Assembly: GCF_016808335.1 (NCBI RefSeq)
Contig: NC_053142.1
Span: 47,601,795-47,665,794, forward strand
DNA length: 64,000 bases
Direction of reading: 5' to 3'
From: Panicum virgatum
Lineage: Eukaryota > Streptophyta > Magnoliopsida > Poales > Poaceae
Below, one piece after another: positions 1 to 12,521 of this stretch (the stretch's first letter is position 1; each line of letters begins with the position of its first letter). The translations under genes and the position numbers were made by a program. The notes under the pieces were generated by a model. That model was not told where the DNA came from. It saw only the letters and a list, made by a program, of their open reading frames with translations, and made no database searches.

Positions 1-2663
1 GGAGGTTTCATTGAGATCCTTTTCTTTCTGGCCTGGCTCTACAGTGCAGGCATTATAATACGCCGCCTGGGTGGTCGTTGGAGATCTATCGCGGATCTGA
101 GAGGAGAAAGGCGACGAACCCTAGTATTAATTGATGTAAAAAGCCTGATAGCGGCCGGCCGGCCGGCGCAAAAGGTGTCCATGAGTGGCATATCAACGGT
201 TTCGGTTGCTTGGGGAGGCGTCATCTGCACGTAGATAATGTATTCTAAGCAAGGCGCCTACAGTAACCGCCATTATTGAGGGTGTGACGAGGCGAGCAGC
301 ATGGGTGGTTTTGCGCTGGGGGGCTTCCCTAATGTGGATGCGATGCGGTGGCTAGCCCGGCAGGATGCGTGCTGCAATGCGGTTGTTGCAGCGGCTAGGC
401 CGCCCGGCGCGCTGAGACGAGGCCAACAGACAGACGAAAGAAAGGTGAGAGAGAGAGAGAGAGAGACGCTCGTCTCGTCTCCGTCGCCTACGGAACGCAT
501 GGGGCCGTGAATAATTAAGCGCGACCTGCCGCTGGCAAGGCTCACATGGGCGGGATTATTAGCGCGGATCGGGGCACCGCCGAACGCCACCGCCACCGCC
601 ACCTCCGGGGCGCACCTACACGAGTTAAGGCCACGCGCCGGCATCACCTGGCCCCGTCGTCCTCCCCCCTCCCGTCCCCTTGCTCGTTGCTTCGCCTCGC
701 CGCCTGGCTCGCTGCTGCTTCAATTCACTTGCCGGCTCCTCCGCGACGCTCCACCTCGCGCCGCGCCAATTCCCCACCACACCACGTAACGGCCCCCGTG
801 AGACGTTTCCTCGATAACCAACCCCTTGCGTACCCACACCACCGATAGTTGGGTGGTTATCCAGATGGAATCTCGGAGACAGCGGCCGGGCGGAAGAGTC
901 CCGCGACCGGAGGTACCGAGCACGAGCAGTGGTCGCTGCTGGACTAGCAGTAGCTCGAGGAGCCCGCCCTTCCGCTGGTGTTCCCAACGGGACACTGTAC
1001 CCGTACTACCCTTCAGCTGGTGTTCCTCCTTGCAAGGGAGAAACGTAGACGCAGAGTGGTAGCAGTATCCGTATGCGTGTGCGTAGCAGTATACGAGCAG
1101 TAGCGTAGCGTAGTTGGCGCGGCCTCTTCCCCCCGCGGTTACCATGCCAGGAGGGAGCGAGGAAACCGGCCAAAAAGAGGGGCGGGGACGGGGGGCCCCG
1201 CGCGCGACGCAAGGAAAGCAAGGGAGAGGGAGGCAGCTGCTGCTGCGCTCGGTTGGTAGGTGGGTGGATCGGATTGGATTGGATTGGATCTAGCTATGGC
1301 GGGGCGGGGCGGCTGGGCCCGGCACCGGCACCGGCGCTGTCACCGCCACCACCACCACCAAGGCACGAGGGGGCATCAAAGAAAGACAAGCCGGCCGCGC
1401 GTGCACGCATGTGAGCATCATGTGACGGAGCAATTCCATTCCGTTTGGACGCACCCGCGCGCCTTTCCACTTGCGGACTGTCTGCAGCGGCAATCAGGCT
1501 GCTGCAAACCGCACCGCACCGTGGGGTTTATGATGAGAGGCGTCCGGCCGGGAGATTGGAAAGTTTGGTACACTAGACCGTATTCCGCGGATCCCTCCTC
1601 AGAGAGAGGGGGTGGCAGCGCCGGTACTGAGGTACACGTACGTCTACACGACGGTTAATCGACACCGTTGCTTATACTTTAACAGTACTAGTTAGCGAGC
1701 CGTGTCAGCGGCGGGGGCGGCCTTAAATCTTTCATTATGGCGCGGCACATGCATGCACGGCGCTGGTGTCTGCACCACTTCCTCTACCGCCACCACCACT
1801 ACCACAATGCATGCCAATGGATGGATGGGTATGGCTGGCATGTAGTGGTGGTGGTACTTGCAGGCTTCCTTCCTTCTAGACGCGACGTGACGAGAAATGG
1901 GATGCTCCGGGAACACAAGGGCAGATGCATGCGCTTCTTCGCGCTCGCTCTGGCACTGGCAGGTAAGGCAAGCTGAGTCAGCAGCAAGTAAGCTAGGCCT
2001 CTGTAGGCTCGGTTGAGTTGAGCCCCAACCGGCGGGCCGTTCCCTGAACATGCCACACACATGCAGATACAGCGCAGACGACGGCGTGATGGGATGGCCG
2101 CCGGAACGCCAGGGGTGGCCGCACAGCTAGCTGCGCGCTCCCATTCGCGGCAACCCAGATCCGCGCATTTCCACGCAACAGTGCCACCTCCGCCGCCTCT
2201 CCCGGCCATGATTTGGACGAGATGGTTCGGGACGGGGCACTCCGCTCTGCTGGCTCCGGCCCGTGTCACGTCGCCACCCCTAGCTACCTTGCAGGGGTCG
2301 CCGGTGGGTACGAGTACGGTGACGGGTTCGTTTCGGTTCCCGGCGACGGGACGGGTCGCGGCCGATGCATCCTCGATGTGGCCACCGAAACCTCCGTTCC
2401 GTTCGGATCTCGCCCCCGTTTCCGGCCGTGCACCAGCGCAACTCTAAATTAAATCCCCCGCGAGACCGAAAACGTGGCTAGCAGCGAGCATACTGGCTCG
2501 CGAGTCGTGACAGGTGACTTTCGAGCACAGTGCCCGGAGGAGGCCAGAAATGTCACCAACGAAACGAGCAGAGCCCGCGCTGTTGACGTGAACGCTCCGG
2601 GGCAGACGGATACACAGGCCGGGAACTCGATGCCGCCTGGCTGCTGCCCTTCTCCCTCTCTCT
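1..2663. other. Unassigned GC-rich intergenic sequence
   Basis: No convincing coding region is seen. Open frames occur on both strands but overlap one another and are rich in Arg, Ala and Pro, as expected from GC-rich noncoding DNA. A (GA)n run lies near 448-468, a CCGG palindrome run near 152-168, and a short GGATT repeat near 1268-1288. About 500-1250 looks like a promoter or leader region by base composition, but no start codon, splice pattern or protein family can be tied to it. An exon of a gene extending left of the window cannot be excluded. Confidence 0.5.
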
Positions 2664-2998
2664 GGCCCTGTTTGGTTTGCCCTAGCACAAGTAGCACAAA
2701 AATTTTGACCAATAATTAGGGGTACTAAATAAAGGTAATTTACAAAACTAACTCCACAGCGTTGTACTACTTCGCGAGACGAACCTAATGAGGTCTTTGA
2801 CCGCACGATTAGAGGATAGTTACTGTAGCATCACTGTAGCCAATCACCGATTAATTACTATCATTAGATTCGTCGTGAAAAGTTACACCCATCCGTGAAA
2901 AGGTTTTACAAATAAACTTCGTTTAGTACTCCATGCATTAAAGATTCTTTTCTCGGGAAATGTGTGGTATGATATGCTATTGGAAAACAAACACGGCC
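2664..2998. mobile_element. MITE with GGCCnTGTTTG ends
   Basis: The left end reads GGCCCTGTTTGGTTT. The right end, read on the other strand, gives GGCCGTGTTTGTTTTCC, so the ends form imperfect terminal inverted repeats. The interior has motifs common in this abundant grass MITE group: a CGCGAGACGAA block and repeated ACTGTAGC. A clean target duplication was not found, so the superfamily is left open. No coding capacity. Confidence 0.6.
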
Positions 2999-3348
2999 TC
3001 TGCCCTCGTGCCGCACTGCCAGTCTGCCACTGCCATCACGCCACTACGGCACCACCCCCCTGCCTGCCTGACATCATCCGAGCGCTCTACCCGCCGCCTA
3101 GCCTCTCACCAGGCATCAGGGGATAAAAAGGTTCAGAAATCCCGGTGGGTCAAACGCCGCCGGCGGCCGGCGGCCGCCGCCCGCTGTAACTTTCACCGGC
3201 CAGGGGCCGGCCGGCGGGGTCAAACGCTCAAATCGAACGTGTCCACTTCATCTATTATCTAATTATTTGGTCAACAAACAAAGTCTTCACATTCGCTCTC
3301 AAAGTCTAAAATTTTTCATATTAATTGAAAAAAAGAGCGATTAAAATT

Positions 3349-3499
3349 ACCGCCACTGCCATTGTGATAAAAATTGACCCAAAATATCCATATGTCTGAC
3401 TAAATATAACCCACCATGCCATTACGCCACTGCCATTACAATAAAAATTGACATAAAATACTTCTATGTCTGACTAAATATAGTCCACCATGTCATTAC
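3349..3499. repeat. Two-copy 75-bp tandem repeat
   Basis: The unit starting at 3349 and the unit starting at 3424 share CGCCACTGCCATT, ATAAAAATTGAC, ATGTCTGACTAAATATA and CCACCATG in the same order and spacing. They differ at scattered bases, so the duplication is not recent. Confidence 0.75.
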
Positions 3500-4716
3500 G
3501 AGGAAACTAAACGGATGTTTAAAACAACTAGCGTTAGAGTCAAATAAAAATAAAAAAACAACTAGCATTGCCTAAGCTAGGAGATTCTTAATGATTACGT
3601 TGTAGCATCACGATTTTTATTTTATTTTTTTCTGTAGGTACGAAGATTGATACAAGAAATCTGGACCAGCTTCAAAAAAATATTTGCACACCACGACACC
3701 AAGCTGGAAAAGGTAGAAAAATTGTAAACTCGCTCACAGTGTACTGAGAAATACTATCATTTTAGTAGAATAATTGTAACCTCATAGTAGCGAGAAATAT
3801 TATTTTTAATTAGCACACAATCAAAACATGTGCAGACAAAATTATATATGTGTTCTATTTACTAAATTTTAGTAAAAAGTCATGCCGAAACTAATAAATG
3901 GTGCTGAAAAAACTAGGGACAATCTTATGTCAATCACTGTTTATCTAACTATCTTAATAAAATCAGTTAAAGCATATTTGAATTGATTAAATGAGTACCC
4001 AAGGCTACCAGAGGAACAAGCTAGGTGCAATAAATTCATATTCCATTGGAAACGATAAGGAGGGATGAAAAAAATAAGAAAAAAGGAAACAGATAATGAG
4101 AAAAAGGAAAGACCATAAGCTAGCGTGGATTAGGGGGTGGACGACGCGGAGGAGTGTAGTGTAGAGTGTGGAATAACAATTATTGGATTATTAGAGGAAA
4201 AACAAAGAAATAGATGGGTGGGGGTGAATAGGATTCGCACGCCCGGTCGATTCTACGAAATAAACCTCTTCTTTTTATCTCCCCCTTTGAGCAACCAAGA
4301 TAACAACAAACAAGAAGCAGCAGCACCGACAGGTGAGTAGCACGAAGATGCCAAGAAGCTGTCGCAAATCATTGACTTAGATAAATAAAAATAACACTAC
4401 AACATCAAATGTAACACATAAACCTAAAAAAATGTTAAAAAAATTTTCTATGTAAAAAATAATTCTACCTCCAAATGAATACTTTTTTTGCCATTAACCC
4501 GACCTTCAAAACACAACTTTGAGTACTATTAAAAAATTACACTTTAATGAAACTAAATATTTTTAATCAACGTTTACAACAACAAGCTTAGAACTATCTC
4601 AAAATGGTATCTAATTCAAACCTTGAAGGAGTATGAAAATAAAATCAAATTATTAATTCTCAAAATTACTTTAACACATCTTGATTTTTGTCAACAAAAA
4701 AATTGCTTTATAAAAG

Positions 4717-4844
4717 CCGATGGCGATGGCCTGTTCGGCTGGCTGGTCCAGCTAGCCGCCGCTACAGTCCCTCTCATAGAATACTATTCAAACCAGCCCA
4801 CAAACCAGTTGCTACAGTACCTACCACGAGCCAGCCGAATAGGC
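4717..4844. mobile_element. Short hAT-like MITE, TSD TATAAAAG
   Basis: Exact 8-bp direct repeats TATAAAAG lie at 4709-4716 and 4845-4852. The right end is CCAGCCGAATAGGC; its reverse complement matches GCCTGTTCGGCTGG, which begins about 12 bp inside the left edge. An 8-bp duplication fits the hAT superfamily. The extra bases at the left edge are unexplained. Confidence 0.5.
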
Positions 4845-5236
4845 TATAAAAGAGTGTAACATTAGATATACTTATATCTAGCGGCACAAATAATAAATAT
4901 AAACAATTAAATAATTAAAAATGTAATATTAGATACGGTAACATCTAGCCGTGCAAATGCACGGGTAGCCTTTCTAATTAAACTAGAGTTTAAAGATTTA
5001 CTGCTCGTGCTTTGACCGCCGAGCGGATCAGCAATGCGTTAGAGAAGTTTTATAGCAACGACCGCTGTCCGCCCACTGCCGGCTGAGAGGCAATTTGATG
5101 GTGGCGGGCCCCAGCATTTCAGCCAATAAGAGCAGTGACAAGCTCTCTCCGCCGGCTGCGGTCGGCACGCAGCCGTGTGATTCTCTCTCTTACTCCACGT
5201 CCGCTCTTCGCCCGCTCCACGCCCTCCAGAATATTT

Positions 5237-5493
5237 GGGCTGTGTTTAGATTTGTAAAATAGTGGTAAAAAGAGTCACATCGGACACTATAGCACACTGT
5301 AGTATTTTTCGTTTGTTTGTGGTAATTGTTGTCATACCATGATCTAACTAGGCTCAAAAGATTCGTCTCGTCGTGTACATTAAAATTATGTAATTAGTTT
5401 TTTTATTTATCTATATTTAATACTCCACGCATGAAATAAAAGATTTGAAGTAATATATGAATAGTGAAATTTGAAATTAGAAATTTTGGAACT
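5237..5493. mobile_element. MITE remnant, GGGCTGTGTTTAGAT end
   Basis: The left end GGGCTGTGTTTAGAT and the interior AGATTCGTCTCG, TTAGTTTTTTTATTTATCTA and TTTAATACTCCACGCATG are hallmarks of a very common grass MITE. The right end stops at TTTTGGAACT without the expected AAACAC-type terminus, so the copy is truncated or diverged. Confidence 0.5.
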
Positions 5494-6580
5494 GCCTTGC
5501 TCGAAAAGCCGAGGCCGGCGTTCGGGAACGGGGTGACGTGGGAGCCACTTCCCCCCGTTTTACCCGGCGGGGAGGGGGGGTACCTTTACCGGGCTTGACA
5601 AGACAGCAGTCCTTATCCGCAGCGGACAGCCTGGCGCCTGAATATGAGTGGCGTGGATCGGAGTAAAGTAGAGCAAGATGCACACAGTGCCTGCTGCTCG
5701 AGAATAAGTATTTGCGACTATATATATACATAGTATTTCTTTCAGAAAAAAACTATATATATATTTTCTTAATAATACGGATAGAATACGCGGCCTTTTG
5801 CTCTACAACACTCACCGGTCAAATCATCTTTGATTATGAGTGCCACATTATTATTAGTGACAAGACAATGTCAATAATTCTGCTAGAGGAAGGAAAAAAA
5901 CAGAGAGAGAGAGATGGCAATGCGTTGTCGCTTTTGATTTCTGTCGCGTTTCAACGTGGGGTAAATGGTCGTGCATGGCCTACACGCCCCTAGCTTTCGG
6001 TCATCACCACTTTGGAGATTCTTTTCCGCCCCCATCGGCCCTCCCCCTCCACCTCCAGTCCTCCACGCCCTGAATCCGAGAGACCAGAGCCGCAAGTACA
6101 CTGTGAAAAAACATTCCATTATAACAACAGAAAGGGGGGGGGGGGGATGGCGAGTCAAGTACAAGCTCTGCGATGTGTTCAGCTGCTGGATCTATCCATG
6201 TACGTGCGCGCCAGTGCATCTGTGCATTTAAGATTCTCCCATTTCTCTTGACGCACAATATGGTTTTGCATTACCAAAAGTCACAGAAATTTTGAGTTGT
6301 CACCCGAATTGTCACGAATGAATCTTAGAGGCCGCCAATAGACACCGTCCAGGTCCAACCAACGGGTTAAAAATTTTATTCGACTCAAAACGCGAGGCAG
6401 GCAGGAGGCGTCCAATGGGAAGGTGTCAATTTATTTTTTTAGAAAAAAGTCACTGGGGGATTTCGAGATGGTAACAGTGGGATTAAGCATGGGAACCGAG
6501 GTAACAGTAGAAATGTAAAAAAGGTTCGGGAGCCATTTGGCACTTGAACCACCACCCCCGGGGTGATGAAGCACATGGGC
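5494..6580. other. Unassigned sequence upstream of kelch gene
   Basis: This is the intergenic and distal promoter region of the F-box/kelch gene. It holds a poly-G tract near 6134-6146 and short AT dinucleotide runs. No ORF in it resembles a protein family. Confidence 0.5.
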
Positions 6581-6593
6581 ATATATATATATA
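6581..6593 (+). promoter_or_regulatory. TATA box of the F-box/kelch gene
   Basis: An alternating TA run ends in TATATAC just before a C/T-rich GC leader. About 160 bp downstream an ACACCG|GTGAGC donor begins the leader intron, placing this as the core promoter. Confidence 0.5.
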
Positions 6594-8100
6594 CGCCTTA
6601 CCCCCCACCGCTCCAGGCCTCGCCCTCCATGCCCTCCCCGTCTCACTGACGGTGGTCCCCACCGCCCGTCGCCCGCCCGGCCCCGCTCGTCGGCGACCCC
6701 TGCCCATCCGCTCCCTCCCCTCCACCGCACCGGCGGGGAGATCCGGCCGACACCGGTGAGCCCTCTCGCCGCGCCGCCGGGGCGGGAACTCGCTGCATTT
6801 TTGTTTGTTCTTTTTTTTTGGGGGCGAGGTGACGCGGAGTGTAACCGCTTTCCTCGTGGCCCGTGCCTCGCAGGGTTCGCTTGGAGGCCGGCGAGCCGCG
6901 CGGGCTGGGCGCCGGGATGGAGGCGGCCGGCGCGCGCCGGTGGCCCGGATCTCGCCGGCGGCGCGTCTCGGCAAGGTGAGGGGAGGCGGCGGCTCAATTC
7001 TCTCGTGTTCAGCTCTTGCGTTTCCGTTGCAAAGTGGGATGCTTTTTTTCTCTCTCTTTTCCTTAGCTCGTTTCAGTTTCAGAGAGTCTGCAAACCGTAG
7101 TTGTAAAATGCCAAGGGAACTTTGCTTTTGCTACTGACTCAGTTCCTGCTGGTGGAGGAAATGGCGGTGAATTGGTTGGGGAAAGGTGTTTGTTTCCTTT
7201 CTTCTTTGGGAGGGTGGAATGGGTTGGAGCCAGAGAGTCTCTGATTTCTAGAGCATTTTGTTGTACGAGTGGCCACCAGATATCCTTTGTTCTCTGCTTG
7301 CTGATGAACCGATTTGCCATGAGAACAGGCAGTTATTTTAGCCGGCATCTGGTAAATCTTAGCTAGTTTCCGTTCTGTTCTTAAGTGAGGGCTTTAAGGC
7401 TTTTTGTCCTGCTTCTGGAACAATAATGACAAAAGGAATCAGAGGGGGCTAATCTACATTTTTTTTGCTCGATCTGGATAACAGATAATGCAAATGTGCC
7501 TAGTAAATGGCTTCCGTATTTCTCTCGTGAAACTTGTTTGGGCCTGAATATGCATTGGGCTTAACTAAAGTTGGAATCAACCAAGTTAGCAATGCATTGA
7601 TATTTCTTTTGTCGTTGGAGTGGATTCGTTAAAAATGTGGCTTAGCAATGGAAACAGCTCACAAAGTGCTTGTTATTGTGTGATTTATTGGTGATTGATA
7701 GGATCGTTTGGCTGCTTGAGTTAGGAGTCTAACGTGCGGCAATATTCTTGCTGTTACTGGTATTAACAGCCAAATAATTTTTCTATGGAAGAGTATGCCT
7801 TTGAGATTTTTAGTGCTGTAGTTTATAATTCTGTTTGATTCTTGATTCGGCAAAGTCTGAAATCAGCTCTGAAGATATTTCTTAGCAAGATGTCAACTAT
7901 TAAGATGAATGCTTTGGTGTGGGTCTTGTATCTGACATAGAAGTAGCTATTATATTCTCTGTTATTAATCCAGAATATCTGTGAAGCTTATCAAGAATGT
8001 TGTGCAGTTTTACATAGTTTCTCTCTTGTTGTTTCCAGAGCTGGCCTGTGAACTTTGTGGTTTCGGTACCCTCGATTTTGACTCATAGATCAGAGAAAGA
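6594..8100 (+). other. Leader exon and 5' UTR intron of kelch gene
   Basis: A GC-rich leader exon (about 6610-6752) ends at a GTGAGC donor. The T-rich stretch that follows ends in TTGTTTCCAG at 8038, a good acceptor, and 62 bases of leader precede the ATG at 8101. An intron of about 1.29 kb in the 5' UTR is typical for this class of constitutive plant gene. A second donor-like GGCAAGGTGAGG near 6970 could give an alternative leader. Confidence 0.55.
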
Positions 8101-9453
8101 ATGGAAGAGTTACAAGATTGCAACTCGAAAAGCCTGGTTGCCCTTCCAGGCTCTTTGGTTCTGCATCTCTTTAGGCTGTTTGGTCAGCAGGATCAGAGTT
8201 CATGGCAGAAGTACATACTAGCTTACTTTCTGTTGGTCAGGAATGAATACTTCTCTGGGGAGTCGAAGAGACACTCAGACATGTTCTGTGATATTTCAGA
8301 GTTAGATGTCTTTCCATATGCTACAGATCTGGGCAGTGAAGAACTTGAGCTGAATGAGCAGAAACCCATTCTGAAGGCTCAGTCGGGAGGTGATTCAAGT
8401 GGCAACAGATCAAATGATTGCTATTTTCCAGGCCTTCATGATGACCTGTCTCAAGACTGCCTTGCTTGGTCAAGCAGATCAGACTACCCTTCCCTTTCTT
8501 GTCTGAATAAAAGATTCAATTTGTTAATTAACAGTGGATATCTGTACAAATTGCGAAGGAAATATGGCATTGTTGAGTATTGGGTGTATCTCGCTTGTAG
8601 CTTGATGCCCTGGGAAGCATTTGATCCCAACCGAAAGCGGTGGATGAGGCTCCCGAGAATGCCATGCGACGAGTGCTTCTCCTGTGCAGACAAGGAATCG
8701 CTTGCCGTTGGGACACAGCTGCTTGTCTTTGGCCGTGAATATACTGGCCTTGCTATTTGGATGCACAACTTACTGGCTCGCAGTTGGTCCCGATGCACTC
8801 CAATGAATCTGCCCCGCTGTCTTTTTGCCTCGGGAAGCTCAGGTGAGATTGCTATTGTTGCTGGTGGGTGTGATAAGAATGGACAGGTGCTGAGATCTGC
8901 TGAGTTGTATAACTCAGAGATTGGCCGCTGGGAGACTATCCCAGACATGAACTTAGCCAGGAGGCTCTCTTCAGGTTTCTTCATGGATGGCAAGTTCTAT
9001 GTCATTGGGGGCGTATCAAGTCAGAGGGATTCTTTGACTTGTGGAGAGGAATACAACCTTGAGACAAGGACCTGGAGAAGAATACTGGATATGTATCCTT
9101 GTGGAACCAGTGCATCTCAGTCACCTCCTCTTGTTGCTGTTGTGAATAACCAGCTCTATGCCGCTGACCAGTCAACAAATGTGGTCAAGAAGTATGACAA
9201 GGCAAATAACACCTGGAACATACTGAAGCCATTGCCTGTTAGAGCTGACTCATCCAATGGTTGGGGCCTGGCTTTCAAGGCTTGTGGTGACAGATTGTTG
9301 GTAATCGGCGGCCACAGAGGGCCTCGTGGTGAGGTTATATTGCTGCATTCCTGGTGCCCCGAAGGTGGGGAGGATGGTGCTGACTGGGAGGTGCTCTCGG
9401 TAAAGGAGCGCGCAGGCGTCTTCGTTTACAACTGTGCAATAATGGGGTGCTGA
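8101..9453 (+). CDS. F-box/kelch-repeat protein (At1g74510/At1g26930 type)
   Basis: Single-exon ORF of 450 aa. An N-terminal extension of about 115 residues, acidic in the middle, comes first. A short F-box-like region follows at about 118-165 ([14 protein letters not shown], then [12 protein letters not shown]). Kelch repeats then run to the C terminus, with double-Gly blades at [19 protein letters not shown] and [10 protein letters not shown] and conserved Trp residues in RWMRLP, RSWSRC, RWETIP, TWRRI and TWNIL. Family knowledge: such proteins join SCF E3 ubiquitin ligases through SKP1, and the kelch propeller binds the target. The real target is unknown. The start is the first ATG after the leader-intron acceptor. 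The frame is intact and codon use is moderate, so this is probably a functional gene. Confidence 0.93.
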   Translation: MEELQDCNSKSLVALPGSLVLHLFRLFGQQDQSSWQKYILAYFLLVRNEYFSGESKRHSDMFCDISELDVFPYATDLGSEELELNEQKPILKAQSGGDSSGNRSNDCYFPGLHDDLSQDCLAWSSRSDYPSLSCLNKRFNLLINSGYLYKLRRKYGIVEYWVYLACSLMPWEAFDPNRKRWMRLPRMPCDECFSCADKESLAVGTQLLVFGREYTGLAIWMHNLLARSWSRCTPMNLPRCLFASGSSGEIAIVAGGCDKNGQVLRSAELYNSEIGRWETIPDMNLARRLSSGFFMDGKFYVIGGVSSQRDSLTCGEEYNLETRTWRRILDMYPCGTSASQSPPLVAVVNNQLYAADQSTNVVKKYDKANNTWNILKPLPVRADSSNGWGLAFKACGDRLLVIGGHRGPRGEVILLHSWCPEGGEDGADWEVLSVKERAGVFVYNCAIMGC

Positions 9454-10904
9454 GTTACCTTCGCTTCAGTATATGCCGCTGGTTTAGCAAGCCAACAATT
9501 TCTTGCTGCCCTTTACCTACCCTTTATAATGACTTGTAATTCAGAAATGACACACCCCCTTTTCGCGGAGCTCTCAATTGATTGAATGTTTGGTAGAGAG
9601 CATAGAGCATTCAGTTCAGTTTACCTGGAACATTTTTTTCCCCCTGTTGAACTCGTTCGGAATTCTTTGTTCTTGTCCAGTATGAATTTTATGCAGTATT
9701 CGTTATTCATCATCCTTGTTGCGAAGTTTGTCTGGCTGCTGTTGTCCTGAGATAAATCTCTTACCTCAATTTTCAATGTACTGTACTTCCGTACTGATGT
9801 TCAGAAATCTCGCAGTCAGCTCGAACAGTTCTGGTTGCCAGTCAGAACTTAGCTGTATCTTACTTTCAGATTATTCTGTACTGCCTAATAGCCATCTAAT
9901 AATGTCATTGTGAATGAGATGCACAATTTTTCAGTGAAAGAGTTTGACCGGTGTTCCCCAGAATAAGAATAAAGGGTTTGTCAACATCGTTTCCTTCGCT
10001 GATTCGTCAGACAATTTGTCAGCTTCGTTTACTTCGATGATGGTTTTGCCGCCTCTGCAGAACATCGTCCTGAGTAGCTGGCAGCAGGTACAATTGCTAG
10101 CGACAGACGTTGAATTGAACTGAAACTCTGCTAAAAGAATACGCGCTGATGTGAATGCGATTATGTGATCTCTGAATATTGCATCGGGTCAATCACACTT
10201 TAAAGGGTTGAAGGAGCATGATTCTGACAGCATATATAGGAGTATTTTGCTGGGCACATTTTGCAACGTTCTTGGCGATAATTGATGTCGGCGACGCGTT
10301 TATCGTCAGAGATCTCGTCCATTGTTGTCCAGGGAAATCGAGCTTTGATCGGTTCTTTGATTCTTTTCAACTGCCTGTCAGCATCCTGCATCCGTGCAAA
10401 AACTAGGAGCCACTTGACCGTTCCTCCACTTTACCGGTGAGATGTGCGAAACTTGGACATCTTCTTTCCTACCGACATCACCGTGATGTACTGGCAACGT
10501 CAAAAACACCATTAGAACTAAAATTTTTGGCTTATTTTTAGTGAGATCAGATGTTTAACAGCAGTCGATTAATCAGTTAACGGATAATGTAAATATATTC
10601 TTTGAGGCATCAAGAACGTAAGTTTTTTTTTTGAGCAAGGACGTCAGGTGCTCGATCTTTTTATTTGAGGCAATAAGCTTATCATCTTTTTGAGCAAAAA
10701 CTGAAGTTTCCAACGCGCAAAGGATGACATCTTTGTTTCGAAATATTTACAGCATACAAAGAAGCAATAAGCTAACTATGAGATCTTTCCTCATAACAAG
10801 TGAAACAAGAAACTCTTCAAAAATTGCATGTAACCTGGCCCATCTATCACAATTCACACAATATACAAACTGGGGGGGGGGGGGACCTTCTGGCATCCAC
10901 AATT
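9454..10904. other. 3' UTR of kelch gene and intergenic spacer
   Basis: A T-rich 3' UTR follows the stop. AATAAAG near 9967-9973 is a plausible polyadenylation signal. Beyond it the sequence is AT-rich with no recognisable gene. A poly-G run of 14 lies at 10871-10884, next to the stop codon of the convergent kinase gene. Confidence 0.5.
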
Positions 10905-12521
10905 TCATATAGATGACTGCGTGGGCGTTTCTGACGACGAGAATGGTTCTGTTGTGGTGAACGATTTTGTGGTGGGAGAGCGCGTCTCGCTTGATCTTTG
11001 CTCCTTGCTGCTGACCTTGAGATCTGCAAAGTCAGTGATCATGGAGGGCCTAGTGATCTTGTCTACGGGGATCCTTCTCTCCCCTGTGAGCATCCGGACA
11101 ACATTGGTCATGTTGGGACGACGTGCCATTGCGTCCTGCGTGCATAGCAGGCCAATCTTCAAGAACCGGCATGCCTCCTCGACATCCAGGTCGTTCCCTA
11201 TGTCGATATCAATGATCTCTTCCAAACGCCCTTGCTCGTGGAGTCCCCATGTCTGCAAAGAGCAGCAGCTTACTTGTCAAGTTCAATGATATTTTTTGCA
11301 TCATTGGTTCAGGATACACTGATTTATATGCCGCGAGGCAAAATTGACCAAATTTACTACTTGCAGGCTACTTTATCTGATATGTGGCAAGAACGGCTTA
11401 CCCTTTCAAGAAGGAATTGATCTTCAGAAGGTAATCTTGTATTAGTGTTGCATCTTCCACTGACAATTTCTAAAAGAAGAACTCCATAGCTATAGATGTC
11501 GGACTTCTTTGTCACTTGACCTCGGATTGCATATTCAGGAGCCAGGTATCCTCTAAACATAAATGGAAGTAGAAGTCAGAACTACAGAAAATCATGCAAA
11601 TGAAGCTTCACAACCAGGACTTAGGGGTATGCTTACAATGTGCCGGCAACTCGGGTGCTCACATGAGTTGCATTGGGTGGAAGGAGCCTCGCCAACCCAA
11701 AATCAGAAATTTTGGGGGTGAGATCCTTGTCAAGAAGAATGTTGCTGGCCTTTATGTCCCGGTGGATAATTGGTGGTCGGATTTCCTCATGGAGAAATGC
11801 AAGTCCACGGGCAACACCCACAGCAATTTTAACCCGTGCCCGCCAGTTGAACCGAATGTTACTATATCTGGTTCCTGCGATGGCACACCCAAAACATCTG
11901 TTACGTATGGAACTTACGAAGATATTTACGATCGGAACAAGCGTTAGGCGGAACAATGTGTCACCTAGCAATGTCTGTGCAAGGCTGTTGTTCTCAAGGT
12001 AATTGTAAACAAGGATTCTGTGAGAGCCTTCAGCGCAGCAACCGATAAGAGTGACGAGATTTTCATGCTTGATGTCAGATATTGCTGTAAGTTCAGTCAA
12101 AAACTCCCGGATACCTTGCCTTGATGTAGCAGACAGAACTTTCACTGCAACTACTGTCCCATCTTTAAGCATTCCCTGATCAACCAAAATTGAAATATAA
12201 GCCAGGATTCTCATGCTGTCTGCCCAAGAAAACGATTAAATGCTGAAAAATGTTGTGCATATTTACCCTGAAGACAGAACCAAAACCACCCTCGCCAATC
12301 TTATTTGCGCCACTGAAATCTTGTGTAGCCTTTCTCAACTCATTGTAAGAGAAGACTTTCACACTATGTACATCTGGAACAACAAAGCAAGAACATGTAA
12401 GAATGGAAAATCGCATAAATGTCAAATGGATGTAGCAGTAACAATAATGCAAAGATTGCTGACCATCATCGCCTTGAACGGCTTGTTCAGCTTTCTTTCC
12501 AAACATAAAGCAGCAACCCAT
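10905..12521 (-). CDS. Receptor-like cytoplasmic kinase, copy 1 (CRPK1-like)
   Basis: Six coding exons on the minus strand: 12521-12464, 12373-12267, 12175-11965, 11874-11637, 11552-11402 and 11252-10905. All have GT/AG junctions and the phases close to 1113 nt (370 aa). The N terminus MGCC is an N-myristoylation/palmitoylation signature, suggesting plasma-membrane attachment; there is no ectodomain. Kinase landmarks are the Gly loop GEGGFG (46-51), catalytic Lys in VAVKV (K67), HRD (163-165), DFG (183-185) and GYLAPEYA in the activation segment. The Ser/Thr-rich tail is probably phosphorylated. The layout matches cold-responsive protein kinase 1 and relatives (At1g16670 group) by recall, not search. 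A near-identical copy lies at 59828-61478. All catalytic residues are present, so it is probably functional. Confidence 0.9.

Larger units (their letters stand above)
3251..4977 (+). mobile_element. Candidate non-autonomous Helitron (+)
   Basis: The right end has a CCGTGC-AAAT-GCACGG hairpin (about 4949-4964), then a short spacer, CTAA at 4974-4977 and a host T. This matches the hairpin-CTRR-T rule for Helitron 3' ends. The best 5' partner is TCTATTATCTAATTATTT at 3251, preceded by A. The interior is AT-rich and noncoding, with a 75-bp tandem repeat and a nested 128-bp MITE. The 3' end is fairly well supported; the 5' end is a guess. Confidence 0.4.
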
